DNA of 64,000 nucleotides, from assembly GCA_022606425.2 (NCBI GenBank), contig JAHDVF020000230.1, positions 281,001 to 345,000 on the forward strand, written 5' to 3'. How positions within the stretch are numbered: position 1 is the stretch's first letter; the number at the start of each line of letters is the position of its first letter. The notes below the pieces were generated by a model that did no database searches, was not told the DNA's origin, and saw nothing but the letters and a program-made list of their open reading frames with translations. A program made the translations under genes and the position numbers. This DNA is from Lepidostoma basale (taxonomy: Eukaryota; Arthropoda; Insecta; Trichoptera; Lepidostomatidae). Below, in pieces: positions 20,345 through 32,589 of the stretch.

Positions 20345-20830
20345 AAGTGTTATTTAAGTGCCTAATTACAGCTATTTAAAAAAACGGTGGATACGTGTAA
20401 CATAAATTAAATAAACACAAAAGTCCGGATTGTCCATGTCAACATGTGCAACATCGAAAAAAACATTATGTGTTATTAAATTATGTGCTAAATTAAAAAA
20501 CGGTGGATTCGTGGAACATAAATTAAATAGACTATATATGCACCATCTAAAAAGAACATTTTGTGTTAAATTATTTTTATTTTGTTATTTTATTTTATAT
20601 CATTGTATTTTATATTATTTGTTTTAGATTTATTTTGTGGGTATTGGACGATCGAAGTGTGCGCGGGAGATGCCTATTGGTGGCGATGAGGTTCCCAACC
20701 CATCACACCGCGTCTCCCGCGGAGCGAAAAGAGAAGGATGGAGTGCCGCATCAGTAAAAGTGTGACAGTTCATTCTTTCTGCCTACCCTTTCGGGGAGAC
20801 GGCGTGATGGTTAGTTAGTTGGTTAGTTTT
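20345..20830 (+). mobile_element. element B, near full length
   Basis: It begins with AAGTGCCTAATTACAGC. An upstream segment with AACGGTGGAT and TGTCCATGTCAAC is partly tandemly duplicated (about 20376 and 20496). An AT-rich core follows, then the hairpin 20663-20720, GAGAAGGATGGAGTGCCGCA, GACAGTTCATTCTTTCTGCC and GGGGAGACGGCGTGATGG with a (TTAG)n tail. No protein is expected. The 3' ~50 bases match LINE-A, which suggests LINE-A machinery mobilises it. Confidence 0.8.
20663..20720 (+). repeat. conserved hairpin of element B
   Basis: GCGGGAGA (20663-20670) pairs with TCTCCCGC (20713-20720). Inside, GGTG, GATG and GGTT pair with AACC, CATC and CACC. The same arms are kept in the copies at 41093-41150 and 51867-51924. 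Confidence 0.6.
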
Positions 20831-21333
20831 AGTTAGCAAGATGTTAAAGATTACTTAGCTTTTACGTGCCTTCGTTAAAGATAGTATTTATGAGAAAAGA
20901 ATAAGAAAAAATAAATAAAATTGTTTTGTTCGCGGACCCAGTGGATAGCGTAATAATTAATGACATAAACCATGTAACAAAGTTTCGAAAAAATGTAGAA
21001 AGTCCAAGTAAGATTTTTGCACGATCATGCCCGAGCACGGCTCACTAACTTTCATTATTCACACTACATAAATGTTTGGGCCAAAACACCCCTTTTTATA
21101 ATCCCGCACAGCGAATCACTTTTTGCTTTATACTTTTCATAACAAACCATTAATCATAATGTGGTTTTCATATCAGGAAAAATACTGACAGGATAAAAAA
21201 AACAATTCTAGTGATATTGTTGTTTTAAAGAATTATTCATTAGATAGTTTGATGATACTTTCGTCTAAAAACTAAGATCAAGTTATTAAAAATACAAAAT
21301 ATTTGCGTAGATTTTCACGGTTGGCAGCAATAT

Positions 21334-21482
21334 GTTTGATGTGTTTTTAGGTAACACCGTGTGATAACTCCTTCTCGACCGACGTTTCGGAGATCGTTGC
21401 AGTCTCCATCTTCAGGGCAATGATCTCCGAAATGTCGGTCAAGAAGGAGTTATTACACGGTGTTACTCAAAAACACATCAAA
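21334..21482. repeat. palindromic repeat family G with hammerhead-like core
   Basis: Arms of about 60 bp (21334-21395 and 21422-21482) are near-perfect inverted repeats carrying GTTTGATGTGTTTTTAGGTA and AACACCGTGTGATAACTCC. The loop contains the core at 21381-21415 on the minus strand. Confidence 0.85.
21381..21415 (-). ncRNA. hammerhead-like RNA motif (best-preserved example)
   Basis: The minus-strand reading is CTGAAGA, an extra T, GGAGA, a 9-base loop, TCTCC, GAAAC and GTC. This matches the hammerhead order CUGANGA, stem II, GAA, stem III (ACGU, self-complementary and loopless), then C at the cleavage position. The arm GGTCGAGAAGGAG follows in the place of stem I. One extra U after CUGANGA departs from the canonical core. 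Activity is untested, and the upstream strand of stem I is not adjacent in this copy. Confidence 0.5.
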
Positions 21483-21598
21483 CAAATATAAAATATCTTT
21501 AAACTTTCGTATAGATACAATAGATAATGAACCATGGATATGAAAAAACAGGCATCGGTCGAGTACAAAAGAGATGGGCTAACGAAAAATATTTCCAG

Positions 21599-22375
21599 TC
21601 GTTGACAGCTTATCACTTGCCGATTGCTTTGAATTTTGTTATTTACTGATTGCTTTGAAATTTTGACAAAATGTTGCATTCAAATACGTGCGTATTTGTA
21701 TATACCCTTCTTCTTCTTTAAATAAATAAAAAAAACATCATCATCATCATCAGCCGTCTGCCATCCACTGCTGAATGTAGGCCTCTCCCTGTCACCGCCC
21801 CCTGTCCATTGCCGCTCCCGAACGATTGCTATGATGTTGATATTTACCGATTGCATTTAAATTTTGACACGACGTTGCATTCGAATCTGTGCGTGTTACG
21901 TTTTAATCTACAAGTTTAATACATATAAATAAAAATATTTCGTTCGTTTGTTCCTAATCTTAAATCTCCAAAAGGGTTTCACCGAATGCTTTGAAATTTA
22001 GACACAAAGTTGCTTGCTAATACGCGCATGTTTTAATTTTGGATATCTTCTTCTCGGGAATTCTAGCCCGGAAGTTAACCTTCCTCACCTTTCTTGGATG
22101 TTGAGGGTGGATTTTGTTGGATGGTGGGAAGAGGGTATCTTGGAGAATGTGATGGGTAGGGTCCGATATTTTGGACCTGACTACCCGGGTAGGGAGGAAG
22201 TGTTGAAGGGTGGCTGTGAACAGGGGCCAAAGTCTTGGGTGAAGACCAAGGGACGGTGGCAATGAGTGACCTTGGGTGTGGAGATGGTTAAGGGTGGGGA
22301 ACATTGAATCACTATTTGATTCACAATCGAATCACAATTTAACCAAACTGAGCCACGGCAACGCGTAGCTGGGTA
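21599..22375. repeat. composite repeat with three ACCGATTGCTTTGAAATT-type units
   Basis: Units at about 21618-21700, 21840-21900 and 21975-22030 share CCGATTGCTTTGAAATTTTG, ACACAACGTTGCATTCGAA and a GTGCGTGTT-type end. A GC-richer block (22050-22300) and a tail with AACGCGTAGCTGGGTAG follow. This resembles decayed Helitron- or MITE-like insect repeats, but no diagnostic end was confirmed. A LINE-D end is embedded at 21720-21835. Confidence 0.45.
21720..21835 (-). mobile_element. LINE-D 3' end with (GAT)n tail
   Basis: The minus strand reads GGCGGTGACAGGGAGAGGCC, CTACATTCAGCAGTGGATGG, then GATGATGATGATGATG. This is the YIQQW coding end and simple-repeat tail of the family. Confidence 0.7.
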
Positions 22376-22396
22376 GAGCAAGTATTATAATTAATA

Positions 22397-22620
22397 GGAA
22401 TAAAAACGCCTGCCTTTTAGAAGTTTAATTATAATTTATGTTACGTTAGACCTTTGAAGGTTAGCTTGAGCTTGACCTCCAAAGGAAACAAGCGAATTAT
22501 AATAATAAACCAAATGGTTTATTTTATTGTAGTAGCCCTGATGAAGTAGCGGTTGGAGATAAACCGATAGCTTAAAAAACGAAACAAAAAAGGTGTTTAA
22601 GAGTTTTCATTTTTTTATGT
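22397..22620. repeat. family-E fragments and a CTGATGAAG motif
   Basis: 22385-22435 has AGGAATAAAAACGCCTGCC and TTTTAGAAGTTTAATTATA from the family-E left arm. 22547-22585 has CCTGATGAAGTAGCGGTTGG and AGATAAACCGATAGC, a degenerate hammerhead-like core of the CTGATGAAG type. Confidence 0.5.
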
Positions 22621-22744
22621 CACACCGCAAATAGTGTTTCTTTTTTCATTCTTCCTAGTCATATCTCCACTCCTGGATGTAGGCCTCTTTAAATAGCCTC
22701 TATTTTTCTCGATACTGTGTGATTCTTATCCATATTACAATACT

Positions 22745-22785
22745 TAGGAATGAAAACGTCTGTTTTCTAGACGAACGTGTGGTAA
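22745..22785. repeat. family-E left-arm fragment
   Basis: GAATGAAAACGTCTGTTTTC followed by TAGACGAACG. Confidence 0.5.
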
Positions 22786-22804
22786 TCTGTATACATATAA
22801 TATT

Positions 22805-23158
22805 GTCAAATGCAAATAAAATAAATGAATGCAATGCGAATGAAAATATTATGAATGTAATAAGGAAAAGATCATTTAGATGTTATTAACATGAAAATAA
22901 AAAAATTAACAAAGGATGGTGAAGAAAATATATATGCAAACGATGTAAACGGAAGAATAAATAGAGAGAGACCAAAGAAAACTTCAAACGATCAAACCAA
23001 TCAAATTTAAATGTCGGCTACGTTTTAAATTTGTGCACGATATGATGTATGAATGTAGAGCCAGCAAGAGAAGTATGCCAGGAAAGAACAGTGTGGCGGT
23101 CCAGTCATTCTTCCTGCCCTTTTTTAGGGAGATGGCGTGTTGGTTATTTAGTTAGTTA
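22805..23158 (+). mobile_element. LINE-A, 3' coding remnant
   Basis: Degraded frames contain NECNANENIMN, then DVNGRINRERPKKTSNDQTN and MMYECRA, followed by GTGTGGCGGTCCAGTCATTC and an AGGGAGATGGCGTGTTGG end with a TTAG tail. Many substitutions; inactive. Confidence 0.7.
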
Positions 23159-23164
23159 GTTCAT

Positions 23165-23335
23165 TTTAAAGACCTAGAGCCTAGAGATTCTGTGCCCTTT
23201 GCTTCCAGCGGTCTCTTTCCCGCAGCTCAACCAGATCAGCCAAAAAATTATCCATTAGGTGCTGTCTGGATCTTCTTCAAGGTTTGACTTCGGCTGTTCT
23301 CTTCATTTCACTGGTCTCTGCGGCTTAGGATACGT
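23165..23335 (-). mobile_element. LINE C-terminal fragment, unassigned family
   Basis: The minus-strand frames give RSRQHLMDNFLADLVEL, RERDRWKQRAQNL and stop. This resembles the extreme C-terminal ARDRxxWKxL block of RTE-type LINE proteins. About 170 bases remain. Confidence 0.45.
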
Positions 23336-23340
23336 TAGAC

Positions 23341-23521
23341 TACTGTATTTTTCGGACAATAAGACGCATTTTTTAACTCTGAAAATTCTACCAAAAATAA
23401 AGGTACGTCTTAGGGTCCGATGCATCTTATCGCCAAAATTTTTTTTTTTCTAAAAAAGTATACGTAAATTATGGGATACATTTTATGGTCCAGTGCGTCC
23501 TTACGTCCACAAAATACGATA
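23341..23521. mobile_element. MITE with ~22-bp inverted ends
   Basis: The left end TACTGTATTTTTCGGACAAT and the right end (reverse complement) TATCGTATTTTGTGGACGTA are inverted repeats. TA occurs at both outer edges. GACGCA occurs just inside each end (AAGACGCATT; AGGACGCACT reversed). At 181 bp it has no coding capacity. The form fits a Tc1/mariner-type non-autonomous element. Confidence 0.7.
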
Positions 23522-25050
<1,529 letters not shown>

Positions 25051-25539
25051 TATCCATCTTTTTTTTCTATAGGTTAAGTTTTTCGCTCGAAAATTCACTT
25101 TGCTATTTATGTTAAATCTTGTATCTAACAAATGTTTGTTTGAATGGTATTTTTAATCCGTGACCAAAATATGTGCGGTATGCTGTTCGAATTGCGTTTT
25201 TCTTCGGAATCTGTCAGAGAATTTTTCTGTAATGTGGCTGGGTTCCCATACGGAATCCTTATCTGAAAGCCACATAGAACTCAAGATTTTAATATAAAAT
25301 CGACCAAAATTTAATTTGGATTTCAAATAACATTTCTTACATACATGTATGTATTGTAAGTTTAATTTCAAAATTACCGAAGACAAAAACAACATAAGCC
25401 ATAAAACACTATAAGATTTTTTGCGCTGTTTTTCGAAAATATAGAAAAAAACTTTCCTCCCTAGAAGGTTTTCTTATACAAAGAATAAATGATGTTTAAT
25501 TAATTATATGTTTCGGCTTACTAGAGTTTTTGTTATGTT
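25051..25539. other. no recognised gene
   Basis: An 80-codon minus-strand frame (25153-25395) has no recognisable domain. The end of its translation shows a faint FRRK-type similarity to the unclassified frame at 24316-24669, so the two may belong to one old repeat. Confidence 0.3.
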
Positions 25540-25645
25540 TCAATCCTAGGGATTGTTTTGCATCAAGACTATCTTGGAAATTCTTTCTGGTTCTTGGGAA
25601 ACCACTTAGACCTTTAATATTGTAGTTTCCTATTGCTTTCAACAT
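25540..25645 (-). mobile_element. LINE-R 3' non-coding end
   Basis: The minus strand reads AGGAAACTACAATATTAAAG ... CAAAACAATCCCTAGGATTG and AAAC, matching the other LINE-R ends. Confidence 0.6.
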
Positions 25646-25710
25646 TTAATATATTATAATATATAACAGGTTATTTGAACATAATTATTGTTCACAATTA
25701 TTTAGCTGGA

Positions 25711-25855
25711 TCCTCATGACACGTAATAGGTAGCTAGTCTATTGCCATTTTTATTGTCCCGTGAGACCAAAGACAGAGTGAGAATTCTACCGTCATCGCT
25801 GAGAATCGAACCCGGGACATTCGGTGTGGCATGCTTCCAACGTTTGGAAAAATAT
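25711..25855 (-). mobile_element. tRNA-derived SINE, degenerate
   Basis: The minus strand has CACACCGAATGTCCCGGGTT, CGATTCTCAGCGATGACGG, a degraded GTGTGATTGTCAC and the CTAGCTACCTATTACGTGTC body end. Confidence 0.7.
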
Positions 25856-26146
25856 GCGTAGCGACAATAAGAAAACGATATCATAACGGCGTTTTAAATC
25901 CAGATAGTTTAAACTCAGTGAAATAATTAGTTCAGCCAGAAATAAGTTTAATGAAATAAATCTTTTTTGATTTTGTTGCTGGTCTTTGGGGGATATGGGA
26001 TCTTCAAGTCTTGGGGTAGAGAAGTCATTTTAGAATTAAATTTTTTGTTTTCATTTAACTTATTTTTGTATAATCTCTTTTTATCTTTCTTTTTGCTTTT
26101 TGGGTAATTGGTTCTGATTTTAAAAATTTGGTTTAGTTCATGTGCG

Positions 26147-26757
26147 CTCCCGTAAATTTGGAGATATTTCGTGTAAAAGTGAATTGTTTTGGCCAATTTG
26201 ATTGTTGCCGCATTTTATAATAGTTAATTGTGACACGTAATACGTTTGTGCGGCTTTGACGTTAAAATTATACAAGTTTTTTCGTTTATCATAAGATTTT
26301 TGACAGGTGTAAAAATAACATTTTCATTTGTTCCAATGACAATTTGAATAATTTCTTCAATATTATTTTTAAGTTCTTTCTGGTGTCCGATTGCTTTAAG
26401 TACCTAATTGCAGCTAATTTAAAAAATAACGGTGGATGCGAGTAACATAAATCTAATAATCACAAAAGTCCGGATCGTCCATGTCAACAAATGCCCTATC
26501 TAAAATGAACATTATGTGTTAATATATTTTTATTTTGTTATTTTATATCATTGTATTTTATATGATTTGTTTTAGATTTATTTTGTGTTTTACGATCGAA
26601 GTGTGAGTGGGAGATGCCTATTGGTGGCGATGAGGTTCGCAAACCATTCGAGCGAAAAGAGAAGGATGGAGTGCCACATCGGTTAAAATGTGACAGTCCA
26701 TTCTTTCTGCCTACCCTTTCGGGGAGACGGCGTGATGGTTAGTTAGTTAGTTAGTTT
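26147..26757 (+). mobile_element. element B, longest plus-strand copy
   Basis: The 5' region (AATTGTTTTGGCCAATTTG, GTGACACGTAATACGTTTGT, ATTTGTTCCAATGACAATTT) is shared, in reverse orientation, with the copy at 41.0-41.7 kb. The AACGGTGGAT segment, AT-rich core, degraded hairpin, GAGAAGGATGGAGTGCCACA, and GGGGAGACGGCGTGATGG with (TTAG)n follow. Part of the hairpin is deleted in this copy. Confidence 0.75.
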
Positions 26758-26829
26758 TTTTAAAAACATATTTTTACAGTTTAAAAATATGTAATTTTGT
26801 TCCATTTTGATTTTACATAAATAACTTTT

Positions 26830-26960
26830 TTTTTAAATCCTATAAAGTTGAAGAAAACCTTAATTGATTGAAACACCTGATGATGCTAATATTGGTAAGC
26901 GGAACAGCTGTCGCGACAATTAAAAAATATACAAAAACAATTGTAATATTCTTTCACAGT
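26830..26960 (+). repeat. family-F repeat with hammerhead-like core
   Basis: 26877-26912 reads CTGATGAT, GCTAA, TATTGG, TAAGC, GGAACAGCTGTC, then GCGACAATT. The GAAAC position is mutated to GGAAC. The same core, with a different stem, is at 46778-46813 and 52737-52772. Confidence 0.6.
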
Positions 26961-27006
26961 ATGTTTATTGTTTCTTGAACAATGGTGTAAAACTCCATTT
27001 TAAATA

Positions 27007-27080
27007 ATAAATACGAATAAAAAATTTCAGTTTTCTAGAAGTTTTACTATATTATATGGAAATGACATGTTCATGGAATC
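27007..27080. repeat. family-E left-arm copy
   Basis: ATACGAATAAAAAATTTCAG, TTTTCTAGAAGTTTTACTAT and GGAAATGACATGTTCATGG. Confidence 0.55.
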
Positions 27081-27088
27081 ATCTTGTT

Positions 27089-27535
27089 ACTAACTAACTC
27101 ATTATCACGCAGTTTCCCCGGAGGGTTAGACAGAGAAGATGGACCTCCAAACTGTTCTTACCTGACATAACTCACGCGATTCTTCTACATTCACACACCG
27201 TGACAAACATGCTCGTCGATTGCTCCTGCTTCGATATGGCCGCACTTCAGTATTTGAAGAACTTGGTCATCCCATGTCTTCCATGGCTTTCCTCGACTTA
27301 TTTTTCCTTTCACACTAATTGAATATATCTTTTTAACCATTATTTTCTCATCCATTCGTTCCGTACGTCAAAACCATCTTAGTGACCCTTTCTTAATTTT
27401 ATTAAGGACGCATTAATCCGCCTTAAATTCCTTTCTAACTTCTTTCTTGGATATTCTATCATACATTGTTTTTCCGCACATTCAAATGATCTCATTACTA
27501 TGGCATTTTTCCTTATTCGAATATTTTTAACTCTA
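27089..27535 (-). mobile_element. LINE-A, 3' coding remnant
   Basis: On the minus strand it ends with a degraded AACAGTTTGGAGGTCCATCT and GGGGAAACTGCGTGATAATG. Upstream are SRGKPWKTWDDQVLQI-like and FDVRNEWMRK-like remnants, and an MYDRISKKEVRKEFKAD-like block near 27410-27470. Heavily mutated. Confidence 0.65.
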
Positions 27536-27544
27536 ACCATGCAT

Positions 27545-27715
27545 TTCCCATGAAGGGTAGGCAGGGATGATAAAAATTGGACTGTCACTCTACTATATCC
27601 TGACATCTCTAGATTCCTCACTTTCATACGGAGAATCATACACCACCATTGATTCTTCCCATTTCTAACATGGCCGACCTTTAAAATTTGAATAATTTGG
27701 TCATAATCCGCAGTT
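27545..27715 (-). mobile_element. LINE-A, second 3' fragment
   Basis: The minus strand carries DYDQIIQILKVGHVRNGKNQ and WWCMILRMKVRNLE, followed by GTGACAGTCCAATTTTTATC and CCTACCCTTCATGGG. This is the DQINQILKVGHVRSRRN block of LINE-A, adjacent to the previous copy. Confidence 0.65.
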
Positions 27716-28245
27716 GAAAATATTAAAAACATATTTCTAATTCATGAAACAATCAGCATTATATAATTCCACACATTTAACTCTTTAAGTTTACAATCGT
27801 AAATATATATATTTTTAATAAATTATTTAATTATAAAACATTTATTTATTAATTTAGATTTTTTTGTCCTTTTAGTGATCACAAATTTAGAATCACTATG
27901 AGTAGCAATAAATTATTCTTCAAATTGAGAAAACTTTTCAAACTTGAAACTTGAAAACTAAATATTTTTCCTCGTCCTTCCTGCCGACCTCGGTGGCTAC
28001 GGGTATTGGTTAGAGACCGACAGACCAAGAATGTAACAAGAAAACAATTTTAACTCGAAGAAGGAAATGCTCCGTTTTTCTTTTCTGTCTAAGGCAGAAT
28101 AAATTGTTGAAGATGTTAAAACATATGTACAGAAAATTGCACAAATCCTAGATTTAAACGCAAATATTTAACAGACGAGTACAAGAGGGTGGATTTAGGA
28201 ATTTGCGGTTTAATATGTTTTATTTAAGTATAATTCAACGACCTT

Positions 28246-28392
28246 TACGTCAAAGTGGTAAGATCTCAGACTGACATACCGAAGGTCCCGGGTTCCATTC
28301 CTGGCGACGGCAGTGTGATTGTCACACTGTCTTCGGTCTGGTGAAGAATTCACGTGACAATAAAATGGCGATAGATTAGCTACCTATTACAT
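28246..28392 (+). mobile_element. tRNA-derived SINE
   Basis: CCGAAGGTCCCGGGTTCCAT (B-box-like, mutated), GGCAGTGTGATTGTCACACT, GAAGAATTCACGTGACAATA and AAATGGCGATAGATTAGCTA. It directly abuts the next LINE-A copy; the tail beyond CATGTCA is missing. Confidence 0.75.
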
Positions 28393-28985
28393 GTCACTTC
28401 TAACTAACCACCTCGGTGTTTCCTAGGAGGGGTAGACAAAGAAGATGGACCGCCATACTGCTCTGTCCTGATATGCTTCTCTAGATTCCTTTACATTCAT
28501 ACATCGTAACATGCACACTCGTCGATTTTTCCGACTTCGAATGTGGCCGACTTTCAGCATTTGATTAATTTGGTCATGCCATGCTTTCTTTCATCTCCTC
28601 TTTCCACTCACACTGATTTTATACAACATTTTAACAATTCTACTCTCGTTCGTTTGTTCCATATGTCCAAACTGCCTCAGATTTTTTTTTAAATTTTCCC
28701 TGTGATGCAATTATCTGCTTTACATTTCTTTTTTAATTCGTCGTTCGGAATTCCATCATCTATCATTTTCCAGCACATTCTTTTAAGTGATGACATTGAA
28801 AGTGCCATTTGTTTTGTTCCCAACGCCGACCCTTCTTTCGATATCTTCCTCTATCTTTCCATTTCATGTAAACATGCTTTCTAGATAATAAAAAATCGGT
28901 TACTTCCTACAGTTTCTCACCGTTTGCACTTATGTCACAAATTGTCATGCATTCTTATTTTTCAAATTCCATCGCTAGACTTGTA
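28393..28985 (-). mobile_element. LINE-A-like, 3' coding remnant
   Basis: The minus strand has HDQINQMLKVGHIRSRKNRR-like and TRCMNVKESREAYQDRAVWR-like text (28440-28570), and the end CCTAGGAAACACCGAGGTGG. Upstream an LSMSSLKRMCWKMIDDGIP-like block covers 28700-28800, and a QFVTFISPS-like stretch follows. Numerous indels. Confidence 0.65.
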
Positions 28986-29529
28986 AACATTCATTACAAT
29001 GTCACTCTTATTGCATGACACGAGAATCAATATAATATTTAGCTTTAAAAAAATGTTGTAAGGCTATATTATAAATAGAGCGGTAAAGATTATGAAATAT
29101 AAAGGGTGAAATAATTTTCAATTTAGCCTATTTTATCAAGAATAATCAAGAACTTTTATCAAGAATAATCAAGAACTTTTATCAAAAATTCATCACGAAT
29201 AATCTGTTAATTTTTTAAGAGTGACATCAACAAAATGATGCTAATCGTATACTGTAATGATAAACTGTATTGCAAACTTTGGCAAGGAATGTTGTGAAAT
29301 GGTTTTATATTTAGTCTGATCTGTTCTGAACTCTGAGTGTGCATCATATGAATCGGCAAGAAGAATTCAAAATGTGTCTACACGTACCGTGGACACATTT
29401 GATCATCAAGGAGAGCTCATCCTAAGGAGAACTCATTGCAGTAGAAATATTATATCACAAAAAACCTTTACTGTGATGATTAATACCCAACGTCAGGCGG
29501 GCGGGCATATCAGGCAGAAAACTAATTTA
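28986..29529. other. AT-rich stretch with a short tandem duplication
   Basis: ATCAAGAATAATCAAGAACT is repeated two to three times at 29145-29185. No gene seen. Confidence 0.5.
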
Positions 29530-29998
29530 AATATTTTGATTTTTACCTTCTAATGTTTCGACGATCTGTGAATGAATCCTTCTGGTTCGCAATTTTAATC
29601 CTAGGGATTGATTTGCAGCAATGTTTTCAGTCTCGTCTTCCACTGCGTTCGGTATTCTGCAGCCCTTTTCAACTCCACAGAGGAGACGCGTAGGAAAAAT
29701 TTCCCCTTCTATTATTTGTTTCCTTAACCATCCTCTCAATCGTATCATATAGGAGTCCGTCATGGCGCATAGTATGTTAAATCCATTGGGCTCGCCTTTC
29801 TGAAATGGATTAGACAAGTTGCCTTCCTCCTTCGATTCTGCTGAGAACCTCGTCATTCGTTTTATGGTCTCTCTAGGAAATTACTAAATTAATCCTTTAG
29901 CACCTCATCTCGAAGGCCCATTGTCTTATTTTATATCTTTCGGTAAGGCACCATGTCTCGCATCCGTACATCAAGATGGTCCATATATACTCTTATGT
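29530..29998 (-). mobile_element. LINE-R, 3' coding remnant
   Basis: The minus strand contains LMYGCETWCL-like text (29950-29990), then FPRET and MTRFSAESKEEGNLSNPFQK, and TENIAANQSLGLKLRTRRI. It aligns with SVLMYGCETW ... EVLQGIEGGRHL ... MEEIAANQSQD of the 13.4 kb copy. The RPRREYLEDL block is deleted or scrambled. Terminal motif CAATCCCTAGGATTAAAATT lies at 29588-29607. Confidence 0.75.
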
Positions 29999-31260
29999 TA
30001 TAACGAATGAATCTATTGTTTAACTGCCTTACCTTCAGGAAATTTTCCGGGAAACATGCAAAAAAAACAGGTTTTTAATAATTAAATTTAAATATTTATT
30101 CATTTTATTTCTTTAAATTACGAAATGTCAAAGACTCGACCGCACACTTGTAAAACTATCATATTTCCGAAGACTTGTACTCAAGTGTTGTTGGCACACG
30201 CGCGTATCCCTAACAGTTTGTAAATTACTTTCTCTCAAGCGCGTATGTGATACGGGAAATTACTTTCTCTCAAGCGCGTATGTGATACGGGATAGCGCAG
30301 AATGGTACAGTCAAAGTGAACGTATCACGTACGTTCAAATACGCAGGGTGGTTAATATTGATAAAAATGTACGTTTTCCAAAATTTATTATATTATAGGA
30401 CAAGTACTATATATGTTAAGCCTTTCTAGAGCGTACTCAAACTGGACGAGAATCGCATATCCATTTATATACCAGAGATAATGGTTCAGAATAAAGAAAC
30501 TGCACAAACTGAAAGTCTTAAATATAGGTTCACATTGTAAACAATATTAAAGGAACAATAGAAAATCGTGTGGTGTAGTGATTCTTGGAAAACGCATGCA
30601 TTTTTTTTAAATTTCGAATTAACATTAATACGCATTTGATTCCCTGCATAAAATACGAGAATAATAAAACTTACAGAAAACGGACGATGACGTGGATTCT
30701 TCGAAGTTCCGTTAAAATTTCCATTATAAAAGTTGCGGAAAACAGAAACAGACACGGATGTCAAAAAACGTGCAGAACTTCCGCAGTTGCGAAAGCAGAA
30801 GCAGAGGTCTGTTGCATCATTAATTTATACATCTTAATAAAAGTAAACTTTACCTTGAAAAAAGTTAATAAAAGTGTGCGATGTGAAATAACAAAGAGAT
30901 TCGTTAATCTTTAAAAAAAAGACAGCTTTTTGGTAAAATACCTTCACAATATAATACAATTAGAGTATACACACAAATGCGACCCTAATTCTTCACAACA
31001 CGCAATATTACGACAGTCATTCCTTCCTCCGCAGCCAATATTATCACCCTTATTATTTATTTTTAGGGTTGAATTCATTTCCGTCGTATCCCCACGAAAG
31101 CTCGCCTTGGTATCAGATATTACCAAAATAAAAATAAATGCATTTTATGGAGTTATAAAATGGCTCCATATCATACACACTAAACTGATTTGGGGGAAAC
31201 GTGTTTGAGATTATTAAGTAAATCAATATTTTCGTATTCATAACATCAATTTAATTAATT
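29999..31260. other. no recognised gene; contains a 35-bp tandem duplication
   Basis: Frames on both strands around 30486-31208 have no recognised motif. The duplication at 30222-30291 is listed separately. Confidence 0.35.
30222..30291. repeat. perfect 35-bp tandem duplication
   Basis: The unit starting AAATTACTTTCTCTCAAGCG and ending GTGATACGGG occurs at 30222-30256 and 30257-30291 without mismatch. Confidence 0.95.
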
Positions 31261-31261
31261 A

Positions 31262-31620
31262 ATAGAGTAAAGATGTGGAAAATATTGTCTGAATATGGAA
31301 TAAGTACAAAACTGATCACGGCAATTAAGTCGCTATACACGGAAAGCACTGCTAGTGTCAGAGTAAATTTAGATCTTACAGTCTGGTTTGATATCAATAA
31401 AGATGTCAAACAGGGTTGCGTAATGTTCTCGTGGTAATTAAATCTATATATGGACAAGTGTATGAAAGAGCTGAAAGGGTTGGATGTAGGTGCCAAAATG
31501 AGAGGAGTGTCAGTAAGCTGTCTCTTGTATGCGGATGACGATGTCCTACTTGCAGACAATGAGCATGAACTACAATTTATGGTGTTAATATGTATGAGAT
31601 ATGCATGCGAAATGATCTGA
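31262..31620 (+). mobile_element. LINE-A, palm-domain fragment
   Basis: The plus strand reads KMWKILSEYGISTKLITAIK, SLYTESTASVRVNLDL, VKQGCVM (motif B), LYMDKCMKELKGLDVGAKM, VSCLLYADDDVLLADNEHEL (catalytic YADD). It corresponds to the 43.3-43.98 kb LINE-A copy. It is truncated at both ends, with in-frame stops (for example after CVMFSW). Confidence 0.8.
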
Positions 31621-31672
31621 AAATGGCAATAGATTAGCTCCCTATTTATTACATGTCATGAGAATCAATCAC
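31621..31672 (+). mobile_element. SINE body/tail fragment
   Basis: AAAATGGCAATAGATTAGCT, ATTACATGTCATGAGAATCA. Confidence 0.65.
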
Positions 31673-31689
31673 AAAAAATATATAGTAGA

Positions 31690-31835
31690 ATTGGGTGAAA
31701 ATAATCCGTTGCACATTAAAATGTGGAAATCAATTGGCAACTATCACATTAAAGGCCCAAGTGGCGTTCCATGAACCATAAATAAATTACACTTTGCAGC
31801 AAACCAATCCCTAGGATTGAACCAGAAAAAATAAA
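31690..31835 (+). mobile_element. LINE-R 3' non-coding end
   Basis: ACTATCACATTAAAGGCCCA ... TTTGCAGCAAACCAATCCCT then AGGATTGAACCAG. Confidence 0.65.
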
Positions 31836-32589
31836 TAAGTCCTTTAAATTGTTATAATCCTTTCAAAATGCGCTATTTCGACAAAAAAATATAAACAATG
31901 CTTTCATTTAATTATTTTTAGTGTTCCGACTAGTCTCTATCCGATCCAAATCAACTTCTGGGATTTTCCGCTAAGTCCCTATTCCGTGCTACGAAAGCAC
32001 CTACGCCACTACGCCGGCAAGTGCAAAGATCGACCCTCACATTGACTGCGACTACAGCTAACCCGATTTAGCGACCTCTCACAATTGCTTCACTAACAAG
32101 CTCAAACAGAATTCTTTACGAAAAATATATAAACAAACGGTTGTATATTGTGTGTTCGTTAGAAAATATTTTAAATATAACGTTAGATTTTATTTTCATT
32201 CACTTTATTTTATAATATAAAACTTCCAGAATATGCGAGTTTTCTTCAAATCTCCTTCAAACCCGAATTATGGTTAGTATAATAGTATTTTCTTAACATT
32301 GATAACTGTCACTTCAAAACTGATAATAAATTCGGTTGTTGGTATAATGAAAAATATCATAGGTTGTTAATATAATAAAATCAATATTATACAAATTTGG
32401 TCCATGCGCAGAGAGATGGCGAAAGGATACATTATTTCACATAATAATTTTATTAGATTTCAAATATTTGGTGCAAAATTCTGCACAGGGGGTCAGAAGT
32501 ATTAGCACAGTTCATTGAGGATAGTGGATTGATTTTAAACCCACGCCTGAGGTTGGAACTTAAAGAATCAAAAGAAATCTTGAGCTTGA

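Noticed and set aside
21738..21754. (ATC)n as an independent microsatellite
   Set aside because: It is the simple-repeat tail of the adjacent minus-strand LINE-D end.
22014..22304. overlapping open frames on both strands near 22.0-22.3 kb
   Set aside because: No motif on either strand, and they lie inside a composite repeat with tandem units.
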